From contig NZ_LLYY01000003.1 of assembly GCF_001484965.1 (NCBI RefSeq), forward strand, positions 186,001-250,000: DNA of 64,000 bases, read 5' to 3'. Numbering within the stretch: the first letter of the stretch is position 1; each line of letters begins with the position of its first letter. This document shows positions 9,845 to 18,699 of the stretch, one piece after another. Under the pieces are notes generated by a model, which was not told the DNA's origin, did not search any database, and worked only from the letters and a program-made list of their open reading frames with translations. This stretch comes from Shouchella shacheensis (GTDB lineage Bacteria > Bacillota > Bacilli > Bacillales > Bacillaceae_D). The position numbers and the translations under genes were made by a program.

Positions 9845-10957
9845 ATGAGCATAGACGCGATTCTTGAACGAGCGGTGAACGGGGAACGCATTTCGATGGC
9901 TGATGCCGTGAAGCTGTATGAAAGCGAAGACCTTGAGGCGCTTGGAAAAGCTGCGGATAAAATTATGAAGAAGTGGCACCCAGAACCAATCACCTCGTTT
10001 GTGATTGGGCGAAACGTAAATTACACGAACTTTTGTGATACGTACTGTTCTTTTTGTGCGTTCTATCGTCCTCCAAATCACGAGGATGGTTATGTTCTGG
10101 ACAATGAAGTCATTTATCAAAAGATCCAAGAAACCGCGGATGTAGGCGGAACAGAAATTCTCATGCAAGGCGGAACCAACCCAAATTTAAAACTTGATTA
10201 CTATACCAACTTGTTGCGTGGCATTAAAGAGCGCTTTCCAGACATTTGGATGCATTCGTTCTCGCCGGCAGAAATCGTAAAAATCGCCGAGGTTATGGAT
10301 ATGTCTGTGGAGGACGTTCTCCGTGAGCTTCATAAGGCAGGCCTCGACAGCATGCCTGGCGGTGGCGCGGAAATTCTGACTGAAGAGACGCGCCTACGCG
10401 TGAGTCGTTTGAAAGTGACTTGGGATCAATGGATAGACGCAATGAAGGCCACGAAAAAAGTGGGGATGTTCGGCTCGGCCACGATGGTGATTGGGTTCGG
10501 GGAATCCTTCGAAGAGCGAGCGCTTCACTTGCAGCGTGTCCGCGACGCCCAGGATGAGACTGAATGCTTTACAGCTTTTATTTCCTGGCTGCTACAACCG
10601 GAAAATACAGGGTTAAAGAGATTGAAAAAGCTCTCTCCAGAAGACTACTTGAAGAACGTCGCCATTTCGCGCATCTTCCTCGATAACATCCCAAACTTCC
10701 AGTCTTCTTGGGTGACGATGGGACCAGAGGTTGGGAAAAAATCTCTACATTTTGGTTGCAATGATTTTGGCAGCACGATGATGGAGGAAAATGTGGTATC
10801 GGCGGCAAACACCACTCACAAGGTCAATTCCAACTTAACTTTGCGTCTAATTCGCGAGGCAGGCAAAATTCCGGCGCAGCGCAATACGGCTTATGAAATT
10901 CTTCGCACCTTCGAAGGAGATTCAAAAGTAGAAAAAGATTTTGTGATGCAAAATTAA
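9845..10957 (+). CDS. mqnC: Cyclic dehypoxanthine futalosine synthase (radical SAM), menaquinone synthesis
   Basis: This enzyme cyclises dehypoxanthine futalosine in the futalosine route to menaquinone. The radical-SAM cluster motif CDTYCSFC gives Cys64, Cys68 and Cys71, preceded by the NVNYTNF signature typical of MqnC/MqnE/CofH-like enzymes. MPGGGAEIL and the C-terminal FGCNDFGSTMMEENV also fit MqnC; the length of 370 residues is normal. No other mqn gene is nearby. It lies between dnaI and ytxC, which I recall as closer neighbours in B. subtilis, an organism that uses the Men pathway instead. A strong terminator follows at once. Confidence 0.92.
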   Translation: MSIDAILERAVNGERISMADAVKLYESEDLEALGKAADKIMKKWHPEPITSFVIGRNVNYTNFCDTYCSFCAFYRPPNHEDGYVLDNEVIYQKIQETADVGGTEILMQGGTNPNLKLDYYTNLLRGIKERFPDIWMHSFSPAEIVKIAEVMDMSVEDVLRELHKAGLDSMPGGGAEILTEETRLRVSRLKVTWDQWIDAMKATKKVGMFGSATMVIGFGESFEERALHLQRVRDAQDETECFTAFISWLLQPENTGLKRLKKLSPEDYLKNVAISRIFLDNIPNFQSSWVTMGPEVGKKSLHFGCNDFGSTMMEENVVSAANTTHKVNSNLTLRLIREAGKIPAQRNTAYEILRTFEGDSKVEKDFVMQN

Positions 10958-10996
10958 AAAGACCCCTTGAGTTTGTATGCTCAAGGGGTCTTTTTT
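10956..10996 (+). terminator. Intrinsic terminator after mqnC
   Basis: A near-perfect stem GACCCCTTGAG/CTCAAGGGGTC with flanking A and T runs. A second fragment GACCCCTTGGG occurs at 11019-11029 without a partner. The interval to ytxC holds nothing else I recognise. Confidence 0.92.
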
Positions 10997-11191
10997 ATTA
11001 AACGACACCGAGAGAGAAGACCCCTTGGGCTGGAATTGAGCACGAATGCAAGAAAAGAGAGAGCAGAGTTGGCCTTTTTACAGGATAAGAAAGCGAGACC
11101 TCCCCCTTCCTTTGAAAAAACCACACATGATTCTCAGAACCGAACATAGGATAAAAGTAAGCCTGTCTAGATCATGAGGATGCTTTGCTAG

Positions 11192-12082
11192 ATGAAGGTT
11201 TTGATATGTAAGGGGGAGTCACGCTTGATTGCCATCCATTTTGAAGAGCGCAAAGACTGTGTGAACTTATTTGAGCAGCTTGCCATGTATATGAATGAAT
11301 TTGCCGTCTACGGGTTTGGTGGCAAAGTGCAAAAAAACGGGGAGGAAATGATCCTTCTCAACTATGAAAATGAAGATGTAGATTTTTACGAATCGTTTCA
11401 TCCATTTGTTGCATCCGTCCTCGCCGATTACGTGATGCACACAAAAGAAGATGAATGGCTTCAAGACATTGTAGGGTCTCTTTTTCATGTAACGGATGAA
11501 GAGGAGAAAAAGCAGATCGTCGAGATCGCCCATTCCATTTTAGCAGGAGAACGGAACGACATTCCTTCCATGAAGCCCCATCTTGACCGGAAGTCCTTCC
11601 TTTATGAAGCATTTGCCAATCATCTGGACCCAGAAACCTCCTTTTACTATGAACCGTTTCTAGCCTTTCGTTTGCAGGATTACGGGGAGATTCTCATTGA
11701 CTGTGTGGAGCTTGCATTGGATGAATACTTAATGGAGCAGGACTTTCAAAATATGATTGAATCTTACCGGCAGTATATTCGCAAGACGCCTGCTGGAATG
11801 CCTCTTCTTCATATCGTTCATGAGGAAATGTTTACCTTCTACGATCAGCATCACAGAAAATTAACCCCTGAAGAAATTCTGTTTTATTTAAAGCAGGAGC
11901 TCGTTTTTGAAGAGGACGCGGCTCTCGATGAAATGGTGATTAGTCCGCTCGTAAGCATGGCGCCAGGACATGTGTACGTTTACTCAGATGACCCTGATCA
12001 CGGTGTTGTCCTTTCCATCCAAGCGATTTTTCAAGAGAGGCTGACCATTTCCCCTCTAAGGGACGGAAAGCGGCCCACTTGA
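11192..12082 (+). CDS. ytxC: YtxC-like sporulation-associated protein
   Basis: This 296-residue protein lies upstream of thrS, the position of ytxC in B. subtilis, and shows the family's features: a soluble alpha/beta protein without signal peptide, strongly acidic, with a conserved central region (CVELALDEYLMEQDFQNMI, near residue 170) and a C-terminal half predicted to be helical. The biochemical role is unknown; it is annotated as a sporulation protein in many bacilli. AAGGGGGAG occurs only inside the proposed N-terminus, so the start could be the TTG near 11225 (LIAIHFEERKD) rather than the ATG given. I give the longer form. Confidence 0.8.
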   Translation: MKVLICKGESRLIAIHFEERKDCVNLFEQLAMYMNEFAVYGFGGKVQKNGEEMILLNYENEDVDFYESFHPFVASVLADYVMHTKEDEWLQDIVGSLFHVTDEEEKKQIVEIAHSILAGERNDIPSMKPHLDRKSFLYEAFANHLDPETSFYYEPFLAFRLQDYGEILIDCVELALDEYLMEQDFQNMIESYRQYIRKTPAGMPLLHIVHEEMFTFYDQHHRKLTPEEILFYLKQELVFEEDAALDEMVISPLVSMAPGHVYVYSDDPDHGVVLSIQAIFQERLTISPLRDGKRPT

Positions 12083-12090
12083 AGTAAGGC

Positions 12091-12120
12091 TTGATTTTTG
12101 GAAGAACGTTTTCGTATAAT
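12091..12120 (+). promoter_or_regulatory. thrS promoter
   Basis: TTGATT, 18 bases, TATAAT. Transcription would start near 12127, at the beginning of the T-box leader. Confidence 0.75.
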
Positions 12121-12126
12121 AAAGAA

Positions 12127-12387
12127 ACGAATCAATCTCCAACAGTGTTGATAAGGACAGCCCACGCGCAGGCAGTTGTAAAGAGAATGGAGCAGAGGCT
12201 GAGAGCTTCAGAACATGCGGCGCGCTGTGACCCCCTTTGAACTGCGGCAGGGAAACGTGAGAAATCGCGGACTAACTGTGGCCGGTACGCAGCCGTTATC
12301 TGTAAGTAGAGGCGCATGGATGTTTGCGCAAATTTAGGGTGGAACCACGACCACACTCGTCCCTTGTACAAGGGACGAGTGTTTTTT
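12127..12387 (+). promoter_or_regulatory. T-box leader of thrS
   Basis: The T-box sequence AGGGTGGAACCACG is at 12336-12349. It is followed by a terminator, stem ACACTCGTCCCTT/AAGGGACGAGTGT and six T (12353-12387). Uncharged tRNA-Thr pairing would favour the antiterminator and expression. A candidate Thr specifier ACC is at 12230-12232; I could not fold stem I by hand to prove it. Confidence 0.93.
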
Positions 12388-12452
12388 GTCTAGCTCCGGC
12401 GGGTAGAAGCTTCCAAAATTTTAGCTCCTGACCAACCCGCCTGCGCTTTTCG
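12387..12452 (+). repeat. Intergenic repeat, type A, short form, inside the thrS leader
   Basis: TGTCTAGCTCCGGCGGGT at the 5' end and ACCCGCCTGCGCTTTTCG at the 3' end pair as GGCGGGT/ACCCGCC. The inner arms AGAAGCT and AGCTCCT are retained, but the central hairpin is lost. It starts in the T-run of the T-box terminator, so it is transcribed only on antitermination. Confidence 0.85.
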
Positions 12453-12483
12453 GTTTATTTTTAAAGGAGAAAGGAAGATTGCA

Positions 12484-14415
12484 GTGGAAGAAAAACGTAC
12501 GCTCACGTTTCCGGATGGTTCCAAGAAGGAATTTTCATTTGGGGCGACAACGGAGGAGGTAGCCGCCTCCATTAGCCCGGGGTTAAAGAAAAAAGCGCTT
12601 GCCGGTAAATTGAACGGTACGCTGGTTGACTTGCGCACACCGCTGGCAGAAGACGGGGAAATAGCCATTGTTACACCGGAGGCGGATGAGGCGCTGGAAA
12701 TTATGCGTCACAGTGCGGCTCATTTAATGGCACAAGCTGTAAAGCGACTGTTTTCAAACGTTAAGCTTGGGGTCGGTCCTGTGATCGAGGGAGGCTTTTA
12801 TTACGATATTGACTCGGACGACTCGATTACGGCAGAGGATCTCCCTCGTATCGAAAAAGAAATGAAAAAGATCATTGGGGAGAATCTTGAGATCGTGCGG
12901 GAGAAAGTCAGTCGCGAGAAAGCGATTGAAACATTTGAGGAAATTAATGACCCATACAAGCTAGAATTGATCGAAGCGATCCCAGAAGGTGAGCAGGTAA
13001 CGATTTATAGGCAGGGCGATTTTTTTGACCTTTGTCGCGGCATCCATGTGCCTTCGACGAGCAAAATCAAGGAGTTCAAGCTACTTTCCACAGCCGGTGC
13101 CTACTGGCGTGGAGATGCGAAAAATAAAATGCTGCAACGCATTTACGGTACAGCGTTCTTTAAAAAAGAAGATTTGAATGAACATCTTCGCCTTCTTGAG
13201 GAAGCGAAAGAACGGGACCACCGCAAATTAGGAAAAGAGCTCGGCATCTTTGCTCTTTCTCAAAAGGTCGGACAAGGCTTGCCGCTATGGCTGCCAAAGG
13301 GAGCGACCATTCGCCGCATCATCGAGCGCTACATCGTTGACAAAGAGGAGCGTCTCGGCTATCAGCATGTTTATACGCCAATTCTCGGTTCTTCAGAGCT
13401 ATACAAAACTTCGGGCCACTGGGATCACTACAAGGATGACATGTTCCCACCAATGGAGATGGACAATGAGACGCTCGTCTTGCGTCCGATGAACTGTCCG
13501 CATCATATGATGGTGTACAAGCAGGACATGCGCAGCTACCGCCAGCTGCCGCTTCGTATTGCGGAGCTTGGTACGATGCATCGGTACGAAATGTCAGGTG
13601 CTGTCTCTGGCTTGCAGCGTGTGCGTGGAATGACGTTAAATGATGCGCATATTTTCTGTCGTCCCGAGCAGATCAAGGACGAATTTATCCGCGTGGTCCG
13701 ACTCGTTCAAGAAGTGTACAAAGACTTCGGCCTTGAAAACTACTCCTTCCGCTTGTCGTACCGAGATCCTAGTGACAAGGAAAAATATTTTGATGATGAT
13801 GCCATGTGGGACAAAGCTCAGGTGATGTTGAAGGAAGCGATGGATACGCTTGATGCGCCATACGTTGAAGCTGTTGGCGAAGCGGCATTCTATGGGCCGA
13901 AGCTCGACGTTCAAGTGAAAACGGCTCTTGGGAAGGAAGAGACGCTCTCGACGGTTCAACTGGACTTTCTCTTGCCAGAGCGATTTGATCTTACGTATGT
14001 TGGTGAAGACGGCAAACCGCATCGCCCGGTTGTTGTGCATCGTGGTGTCGTTTCGACAATGGAGCGCTTTGTCGCCTTCCTTCTCGAAGAATACAAGGGA
14101 GCGCTTCCTACATGGCTGGCGCCGGTGCAAGTGCAGCTGATTCCGGTTTCTGTAGACGTGCACTTAGAATACCTAAAGAGTGTACAGGATTGTTTGCAAG
14201 AGGCTGGCGTGCGGGTAGAAATCGATGAGCGCGATGAGAAACTTGGCTATAAAATTCGAGAAGCGCAAATGCAGAAGATCCCTTATATGCTCGTACTTGG
14301 GGATAAAGAGGTCGAGGCCAATACCGTTAATATTCGCAAATACGGGGAGCAGAACTCGGAGTCCAAAGCTCTGGCTGAATTTGCGGAAGAAGTAGCGAAG
14401 GAAGCAAGGAAGTAA
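12484..14415 (+). CDS. thrS: Threonyl-tRNA synthetase
   Basis: This class II synthetase charges tRNA-Thr. The GTG start follows AAAGGAGAAAGGAAG; the protein has 643 residues. Order of domains: TGS (about 1-62), SAD editing domain with [11 protein letters not shown] (near 75), the catalytic core with zinc ligand Cys338 in NCPHHM and class II motif 2 ([10 protein letters not shown]), then the anticodon-binding domain from about residue 540. Expression is controlled by the T-box leader upstream. No terminator could be identified directly downstream; a type A repeat lies there. Confidence 0.98.
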   Translation: MEEKRTLTFPDGSKKEFSFGATTEEVAASISPGLKKKALAGKLNGTLVDLRTPLAEDGEIAIVTPEADEALEIMRHSAAHLMAQAVKRLFSNVKLGVGPVIEGGFYYDIDSDDSITAEDLPRIEKEMKKIIGENLEIVREKVSREKAIETFEEINDPYKLELIEAIPEGEQVTIYRQGDFFDLCRGIHVPSTSKIKEFKLLSTAGAYWRGDAKNKMLQRIYGTAFFKKEDLNEHLRLLEEAKERDHRKLGKELGIFALSQKVGQGLPLWLPKGATIRRIIERYIVDKEERLGYQHVYTPILGSSELYKTSGHWDHYKDDMFPPMEMDNETLVLRPMNCPHHMMVYKQDMRSYRQLPLRIAELGTMHRYEMSGAVSGLQRVRGMTLNDAHIFCRPEQIKDEFIRVVRLVQEVYKDFGLENYSFRLSYRDPSDKEKYFDDDAMWDKAQVMLKEAMDTLDAPYVEAVGEAAFYGPKLDVQVKTALGKEETLSTVQLDFLLPERFDLTYVGEDGKPHRPVVVHRGVVSTMERFVAFLLEEYKGALPTWLAPVQVQLIPVSVDVHLEYLKSVQDCLQEAGVRVEIDERDEKLGYKIREAQMQKIPYMLVLGDKEVEANTVNIRKYGEQNSESKALAEFAEEVAKEARK

Positions 14416-14448
14416 AGAGGAGTAATTGCCTAGGGAGATGATATCTAT

Positions 14449-14559
14449 TGTTCAGCTTCGGCGTATAAAAGCTCGAGATTTTTCAGTCCTGCACCGAGAC
14501 CCAAGATCGGGGTTTCTAGCGCAGGTTTTCACGCTTTTAGGCAATCCGCTGCGCTTTTC
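14449..14559 (+). repeat. Intergenic repeat, type A, diverged
   Basis: It starts TGTTCAGCTTCGGCG, contains AGCTCGAGATTTTTCAG and CCTGCACCGAGA, and ends TCCGCTGCGCTTTTC. It carries an inner GCGCAGG-type arm. Unlike most copies it is not next to an obvious terminator, and both ends have drifted. Confidence 0.75.
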
Positions 14560-14613
14560 AAACCAACCTCACCTCCCTTTTTGGACGAACTACGTATAGA
14601 AGGAGTGATCAAT

Positions 14614-14997
14614 GTGATTCGTTATAAAATGAAGGATACAGGCTATTATACAGAGCTGGCGTACGGGAGGCTCGATGTAAGTGGAGATGAAACCGCGGGC
14701 TTTCGTCCCTTCCAACTGCTCGTCTCCTCTGTTGCCGTATGCTCAGCAGGGGTTTTCCGCAAAATTTTGGAGAAGAAGCGTATTTCCTACGGTGAGGTAG
14801 ATGTTGCAGCGGAAGTGACGCGCAATGAAGCGAACGTCAACGAAGTTACAGCTATTGCGCTGCATTTTACAATCTCAGGTGCATCTGCCTCTCAAGAGAC
14901 TGTCGAGAAAGCATTGGCGCTTTCGACAAAAAATTGTCCGATCGTCCAGTCCGTCAATGGCAGTATTGATATAACGGAGACCATAGAATTCATTTGA
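14614..14997 (+). CDS. OsmC/Ohr family protein
   Basis: The OsmC family includes thiol peroxidases acting on organic hydroperoxides. Two conserved cysteines are visible, in SSVAVCSAGVF (near residue 39) and STKNCPIVQSV (near residue 106), the usual peroxidatic/resolving pair. AAGGAG at 14600-14605 sits eight bases before GTG 14614, which gives 127 residues; an upstream in-frame TTG at 14581 has no such site. The gene is monocistronic, with a strong terminator two bases downstream. The substrate is unknown; it may be a YhfA/SFN-like subgroup instead of true Ohr. Confidence 0.85.
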   Translation: MIRYKMKDTGYYTELAYGRLDVSGDETAGFRPFQLLVSSVAVCSAGVFRKILEKKRISYGEVDVAAEVTRNEANVNEVTAIALHFTISGASASQETVEKALALSTKNCPIVQSVNGSIDITETIEFI

Positions 14998-14998
14998 C

Positions 14999-15040
14999 AA
15001 CCATGCACTGGCTCTTTCATAGGCCAGTGCATGGTTTTTT
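14999..15040 (+). terminator. Intrinsic terminator after the osmC-like gene
   Basis: Perfect stem AACCATGCACTGGC/GCCAGTGCATGGTT and a T-run. Downstream, up to 15246, a 12-base palindrome AGCAAATTTGCT (15159-15170) and a TATAAT box (15200-15205) precede the next gene. Confidence 0.93.
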
Positions 15041-15246
15041 CTGGGGTAGAAAATCAAGGAGCAACGACTCATGAAAGGGAAATCAAGTAAGCGAGTGCAG
15101 GAGAGCACAAGTTGGCTCTTATTATAGATTCATAATGTAGGAGGGCGTCAGTTAATCTAGCAAATTTGCTGAAATCTATGATTTTGTTGGGAAAAGCAGT
15201 ATAATGAAGGGAGAGGAATTATATATGAACAAAGGGTGGGAAAGAC

Positions 15247-15957
15247 ATGGAACAACAAATGGCCGGAAAAGAAGTGGACCTTGCGAAGGAAGCAAACCCG
15301 TTCTTGTTTTTGCTAACTCCAGTGACTCAGCTTGAACGTATTCGGTTGCATCCGAAAATCCTGTTGCCTGCACTGCTGGTAAGTATTGTTCTCCTACTTG
15401 GGCTTTTATTTCCAACGTTTACAGGGGCTGGGGGAGTCGTGGAACCGGTAGCGCTGGATGGGACGGGACCAGTGTTAACGGTGGAGGAAAGGTATTACTT
15501 AGAAGAACGGCCAGTGGAGCAATGGAGGATGGATCATCCACTCATTGTCGGTGCCTTGATCTTTGGCGCAACCGCTTTTTTTACGGCTATGCTTCCTTTG
15601 ATTTATTTTCTTATAGCCAAGGTGAAAGTTGTGGAAGTTAGCTATCGACAGCTGTACAGCATGACGATGTTCGCCTCAATTATCCCGGCTCTCGGGTTTT
15701 TATATAACATGATTTTGAATGCGATAAGAGATACATATGGATATACCTATACAAGTGCTTCTGTATTTGTAGAAATCGCCCACGGGCTATACCCGTTGCT
15801 TGCATCATTGGATGTATTTGTCATTTATTTTATTGTAGTGATGGTGCTTGGCGGTATAAAAGTCGCTGGTTTTGGCCCTAGGTTTGCAGGGGGCTTAGGC
15901 GCTGTTCTCTTCGTTTGCGTCTTTTTATTTCACCAGCTTGGAGGGATGCTTTCATGA
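15247..15957 (+). CDS. YknW-like Yip1-domain membrane protein
   Basis: The product is a 236-residue membrane protein with about five hydrophobic segments, starting near residues 40, 98, 135, 180 and 210, after a hydrophilic N-terminal tail of about 35 residues. The segment spacing and the NPFLFLLTPVTQLERI region before the first helix fit Yip1-domain proteins such as B. subtilis YknW. YknW acts with the YknXYZ exporter against the SdpC toxin. The gene overlaps the next one by ATGA. The function is inferred from its partner, and the ABC subunits are not present here. Confidence 0.7.
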   Translation: MEQQMAGKEVDLAKEANPFLFLLTPVTQLERIRLHPKILLPALLVSIVLLLGLLFPTFTGAGGVVEPVALDGTGPVLTVEERYYLEERPVEQWRMDHPLIVGALIFGATAFFTAMLPLIYFLIAKVKVVEVSYRQLYSMTMFASIIPALGFLYNMILNAIRDTYGYTYTSASVFVEIAHGLYPLLASLDVFVIYFIVVMVLGGIKVAGFGPRFAGGLGAVLFVCVFLFHQLGGMLS

Positions 15958-17147
15958 ACGGGAAAAAAGTGCTGGTTGTTCTAATGCTGGGGAGTGCTCT
16001 TGCGACGTTTACAACGTTTGGTATCCAGCAGACCTCTGAGATGTCTGTCCAGGCAGAGGTTGTCTCTGTAGAGGTTGCTAATCCGCAGCTGGGGCCTGTA
16101 TCCGAAACGGTTTCCTTTTCAGGGTCACTTAATCTTAGTGACCGGCAAATGGTTTACGAGGTGGAGGAGAGTGGGAGCTACGAGTGGCTTGTAGACGTGG
16201 GGCAAGCGGTCGGTGAAGGAGAGCCATTGCTTTCATACGATACAGATGAATTGGATATGGAGCTTGCGTCAATAGAGGCTCAATTGGCAGGCTTAAACGA
16301 AGCGCTTGAGTTAGTGGACAGGCAGGAAGCTCAAGTAGAAGTAGAACAACAGACCCAACAGGCGTCGGGTTTGCGTTCCAACGCCGGCCAAGCGGCAGAC
16401 GATCATAGCGGGGAGAGAGAAGGAACAGAAAGCGAAGTACTCTCAGAGGTCATACAGGCGTCGGAACGAAACGCAGAACTCAGGGAATTAAGCAGGGAGC
16501 GACGTGAGCTAAGCCACGAGATCGTCCGACTAACAGCGGAACAAGAGGTGCTCGTGCAAAAGCGGGAGAAGCTGACGGTAACAAGTGAAATGGACGGCAT
16601 TGTCCTTTCAGTAGCAAAGGATAAAGGGGAGAGGAGCGATGGTCCGCTAGTTGAGGTGGCAGACCCGGAAACGTTCACGTTAACAGGCGATGTTTCCGAA
16701 CTTGATTCCTATAGAATTGAGGAGGGACAGCAGGTGCGTTTGACTTCTGCGGCAGCTGTAGATCAAAGGTGGGCAGGGGAAATCATTGAGATTGGCGATG
16801 TTCCATCTGGCTATGTGGATGAAGCATCTACGCAGCCTCAATACGCGGTATCCGTAGCTTTGCTGGAAGGGGATACGGAGAGGCTAAAGGCAGGGTATCG
16901 AATGCAAGGGGAAATTATTCTTAAGGAAGTGGAAGGACTGTCCGTACCTGCTGAGCTTGTGGAGGAGTCGGACGACTCTTCTTATGTGTTTGTTCATGAA
17001 AATGGCCGGGCGTGGGCACGGGAAGTGGAACTTGGGTTTCAAGCAGATGGAAAGGTGGAAGTCACCGACGGACTTTCGGAGGAAGATCAAATAATTATAG
17101 AGCACGGCAGCGTCCCCCTTGAGGAGGGAATGAAAGTCAGTTATTGA
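15954..17147 (+). CDS. YknX-like periplasmic adaptor (HlyD/MFP) protein
   Basis: The protein (397 residues from ATG 15954; SD GGAGGG nine bases upstream) has one N-terminal membrane anchor (VLVVLMLGSALATFTTFG), then a barrel-sandwich hybrid split by a coiled coil (about 100-225) whose centre is very acidic and Gln-rich. The second lipoyl half follows (LTVTSEMDGIVLSVAKDKG), then a beta-barrel and membrane-proximal domain. This is the architecture of MacA/YknX adaptors, which join an ABC permease. No ATPase or permease gene follows; infC does. The pair with the Yip1-like gene matches yknWX. Confidence 0.82.
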   Translation: MNGKKVLVVLMLGSALATFTTFGIQQTSEMSVQAEVVSVEVANPQLGPVSETVSFSGSLNLSDRQMVYEVEESGSYEWLVDVGQAVGEGEPLLSYDTDELDMELASIEAQLAGLNEALELVDRQEAQVEVEQQTQQASGLRSNAGQAADDHSGEREGTESEVLSEVIQASERNAELRELSRERRELSHEIVRLTAEQEVLVQKREKLTVTSEMDGIVLSVAKDKGERSDGPLVEVADPETFTLTGDVSELDSYRIEEGQQVRLTSAAAVDQRWAGEIIEIGDVPSGYVDEASTQPQYAVSVALLEGDTERLKAGYRMQGEIILKEVEGLSVPAELVEESDDSSYVFVHENGRAWAREVELGFQADGKVEVTDGLSEEDQIIIEHGSVPLEEGMKVSY

Positions 17148-17215
17148 ATCAGCGATTAATGTTTTTTGAGATACTCTAAGGAACGTGAAAGCATTGCGAG
17201 AGGAAAGAACGAGGG

Positions 17216-17244
17216 TTGACACTCTCCTTCCCCCATGATAAACT
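17216..17244 (+). promoter_or_regulatory. infC operon promoter
   Basis: TTGACA, 17 bases, TAAACT, with an upstream TG (TGATAAACT). Transcription would start near 17251. Confidence 0.82.
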
Positions 17245-17250
17245 AGTGCT

Positions 17251-17379
17251 TGTGTGTAAGACGTATAAAGCAAGAAGAAGCGCCCGCTTCTCACCTGTTC
17301 GACAGTGGTTGCCAGGTTAGATACTCGTCATTTTAAAATGAATGAGGAAAGTGTGGGTGCATTGTGCCCGCACTTTTTT
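17251..17379 (+). promoter_or_regulatory. L20-type leader of infC-rpmI-rplT with terminator
   Basis: A structured leader of about 130 bases lies between the promoter and an intrinsic terminator (GTGTGGGTG...GCCCGCAC then T-run, 17350-17379). GAAGCG/CGCTTC and ACCTGTT...CCAGGTT pairs lie upstream. In B. subtilis and Geobacillus, excess L20 binds this leader and causes premature termination. The position and form fit that system; I did not derive the L20 binding site itself. Confidence 0.75.
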
Positions 17380-17451
17380 GTTTAGCTCCGGCGGGGAGAA
17401 GCTCGGGGTCTCCAAAACTCGCACTTCTGACCAATCCCGCTGTGCTTTTCG
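17379..17451 (+). repeat. Intergenic repeat, type A, short form, between infC leader terminator and infC
   Basis: It begins TGTTTAGCTCCGGCGGGG and ends TCCCGCTGTGCTTTTCG; inner arms AGAAGCTCGGGGTCT and ACTCGCACTTCT. It begins in the T-run of the leader terminator and becomes part of the read-through mRNA. Confidence 0.82.
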
Positions 17452-17510
17452 ATTTTCAGGCGTATAATCATTTGCTTTACTCGCACCACAAATTCCACTG
17501 GAGGTGGCTC

Positions 17511-18032
17511 ATTATTAGCAAGGATAACATGTTAGTCAATGAAGGGATTCGAGCTCGTGAGGTACGTCTTGTTGGCGCCAATGGCGATCAGATTGGCGTA
17601 AAGCCTAAGCGTGAAGCACTGGAAATGGCACAGAATGTAAACCTTGACCTTGTTTGCGTCGCACCGAAGGCAAAGCCGCCGGTCTGCCGGATCATGGACT
17701 ATGGGAAATATCGCTATGAGCAGCAAAAGAAGGAGAAGGAAGCGCGTAAGAATCAAAAAGTCATCACAATCAAAGAAGTTCGACTAAGTCCGACGATTGA
17801 AGATCATGACTTTAATACGAAGCTTCGTAATGCTCGTAAATTCCTTGAAAAGGGAGATAAGGTCAAAGCCTCTATTCGTTTCCGGGGACGTGCGATTACT
17901 CACTCTGAAATTGGACGTGACGTTCTGCAGCGTCTTGCTAAGGAATGTGAAGATATCGCAGTCATTGAATCTCGTCCGAAAATGGAAGGACGAAGCATGT
18001 TTCTCGTTATGGCCCCTAAGGCTGAGAAATAA
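17511..18032 (+). CDS. infC: Translation initiation factor IF-3, AUU start
   Basis: IF-3 discriminates start codons and keeps the 30S subunit free. GGAGGTGG at 17500-17507 lies just before ATT ATT AGC AAG, and the encoded (M)[16 protein letters not shown] aligns with Bacillus IF-3, so the start is ATT 17511. An in-frame ATG upstream at 17364 lies in the leader terminator and cannot be real; ATG 17529 would truncate the conserved N-terminus. The protein has 173 residues with both IF-3 domains (N domain to about 75, C domain from [12 protein letters not shown]). AUU starts let IF-3 repress its own gene. Confidence 0.95.
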   Translation: MISKDNMLVNEGIRAREVRLVGANGDQIGVKPKREALEMAQNVNLDLVCVAPKAKPPVCRIMDYGKYRYEQQKKEKEARKNQKVITIKEVRLSPTIEDHDFNTKLRNARKFLEKGDKVKASIRFRGRAITHSEIGRDVLQRLAKECEDIAVIESRPKMEGRSMFLVMAPKAEK

Positions 18033-18065
18033 GTGATTTTGAACTAGTTAAAGGAGGACTTCGAT

Positions 18066-18269
18066 ATGCCGAAAATGAAAACTCACCGAGGCGCCGCAAA
18101 GCGTTTTAAAAAGACAGGAACTGGCAAACTCAAGCGTTCACACGCATTCACAAGCCACATGTTCCGCCACAAGTCTCAAAAACAAAAGCGCAAGCTTCGC
18201 AAAGCTGCCATTGTACATTCTGGAGACCACAAACGCATTCAGCAATTGCTTACGTATAAGAAAAAATAA
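18066..18269 (+). CDS. rpmI: 50S ribosomal protein L35
   Basis: A very basic protein of 67 residues starting [20 protein letters not shown], the L35 signature, and ending in [13 protein letters not shown]. The start follows AAAGGAGG by six bases. It is the second gene of the infC operon and shares the leader control. Confidence 0.98.
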   Translation: MPKMKTHRGAAKRFKKTGTGKLKRSHAFTSHMFRHKSQKQKRKLRKAAIVHSGDHKRIQQLLTYKKK

Positions 18270-18301
18270 ACTGCTCGTACAGATAGAAGGAGGGATTTGC
18301 G

Positions 18302-18661
18302 ATGCCAAGAGTAAAAGGCGGATATGTCGCTCGTCGTCGTCGTAAAAAGGTTCTAAAACTAGCGAAAGGGTATTTCGGTTCCAAGCATACGCTCTTCAAG
18401 TCAGCACAAGGGCAAGTCATGAAGTCCTTGCAATATGCATACCGTGACCGTCGCCAAAAGAAACGTGATTTCCGTAAACTTTGGATCACACGTATTAACG
18501 CTGCAGCCCGTATGAATGGTCTTTCATACAGCCGCTTAATGCATGGACTCAAGCTTGCAGGAATTAACGTCAACCGTAAAATGCTTGCGGATCTTGCTGT
18601 TAACGATGAGCAAGCATTTGCTCAGCTTGCCGATCAAGCGAAATCTAACTTAACCAATTAA
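18302..18661 (+). CDS. rplT: 50S ribosomal protein L20
   Basis: A 119-residue basic protein with the L20 signatures [19 protein letters not shown] and [19 protein letters not shown]. It binds 23S rRNA early in 50S assembly and is the likely repressor of its own operon through the infC leader. The start follows AAGGAGGG. A terminator begins ten bases after the stop. Confidence 0.98.
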   Translation: MPRVKGGYVARRRRKKVLKLAKGYFGSKHTLFKSAQGQVMKSLQYAYRDRRQKKRDFRKLWITRINAAARMNGLSYSRLMHGLKLAGINVNRKMLADLAVNDEQAFAQLADQAKSNLTN

Positions 18662-18670
18662 TGGATGAGA

Positions 18671-18699
18671 GGTGTAGTCGATTGCGACTGCGCCTTTTT
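18671..18699 (+). terminator. Terminator of infC-rpmI-rplT
   Basis: GGTGTAGTCG/CGACTGCGCC pairs fully when G-U pairs are allowed, with a four-base loop and five T. Confidence 0.85.

Noticed and set aside
15071-15124. 17-codon frame with AAGGAG upstream (KGKSSKRVQESTSWLLL)
   Set aside because: Very short, no partner feature and no attenuator nearby; insufficient support.
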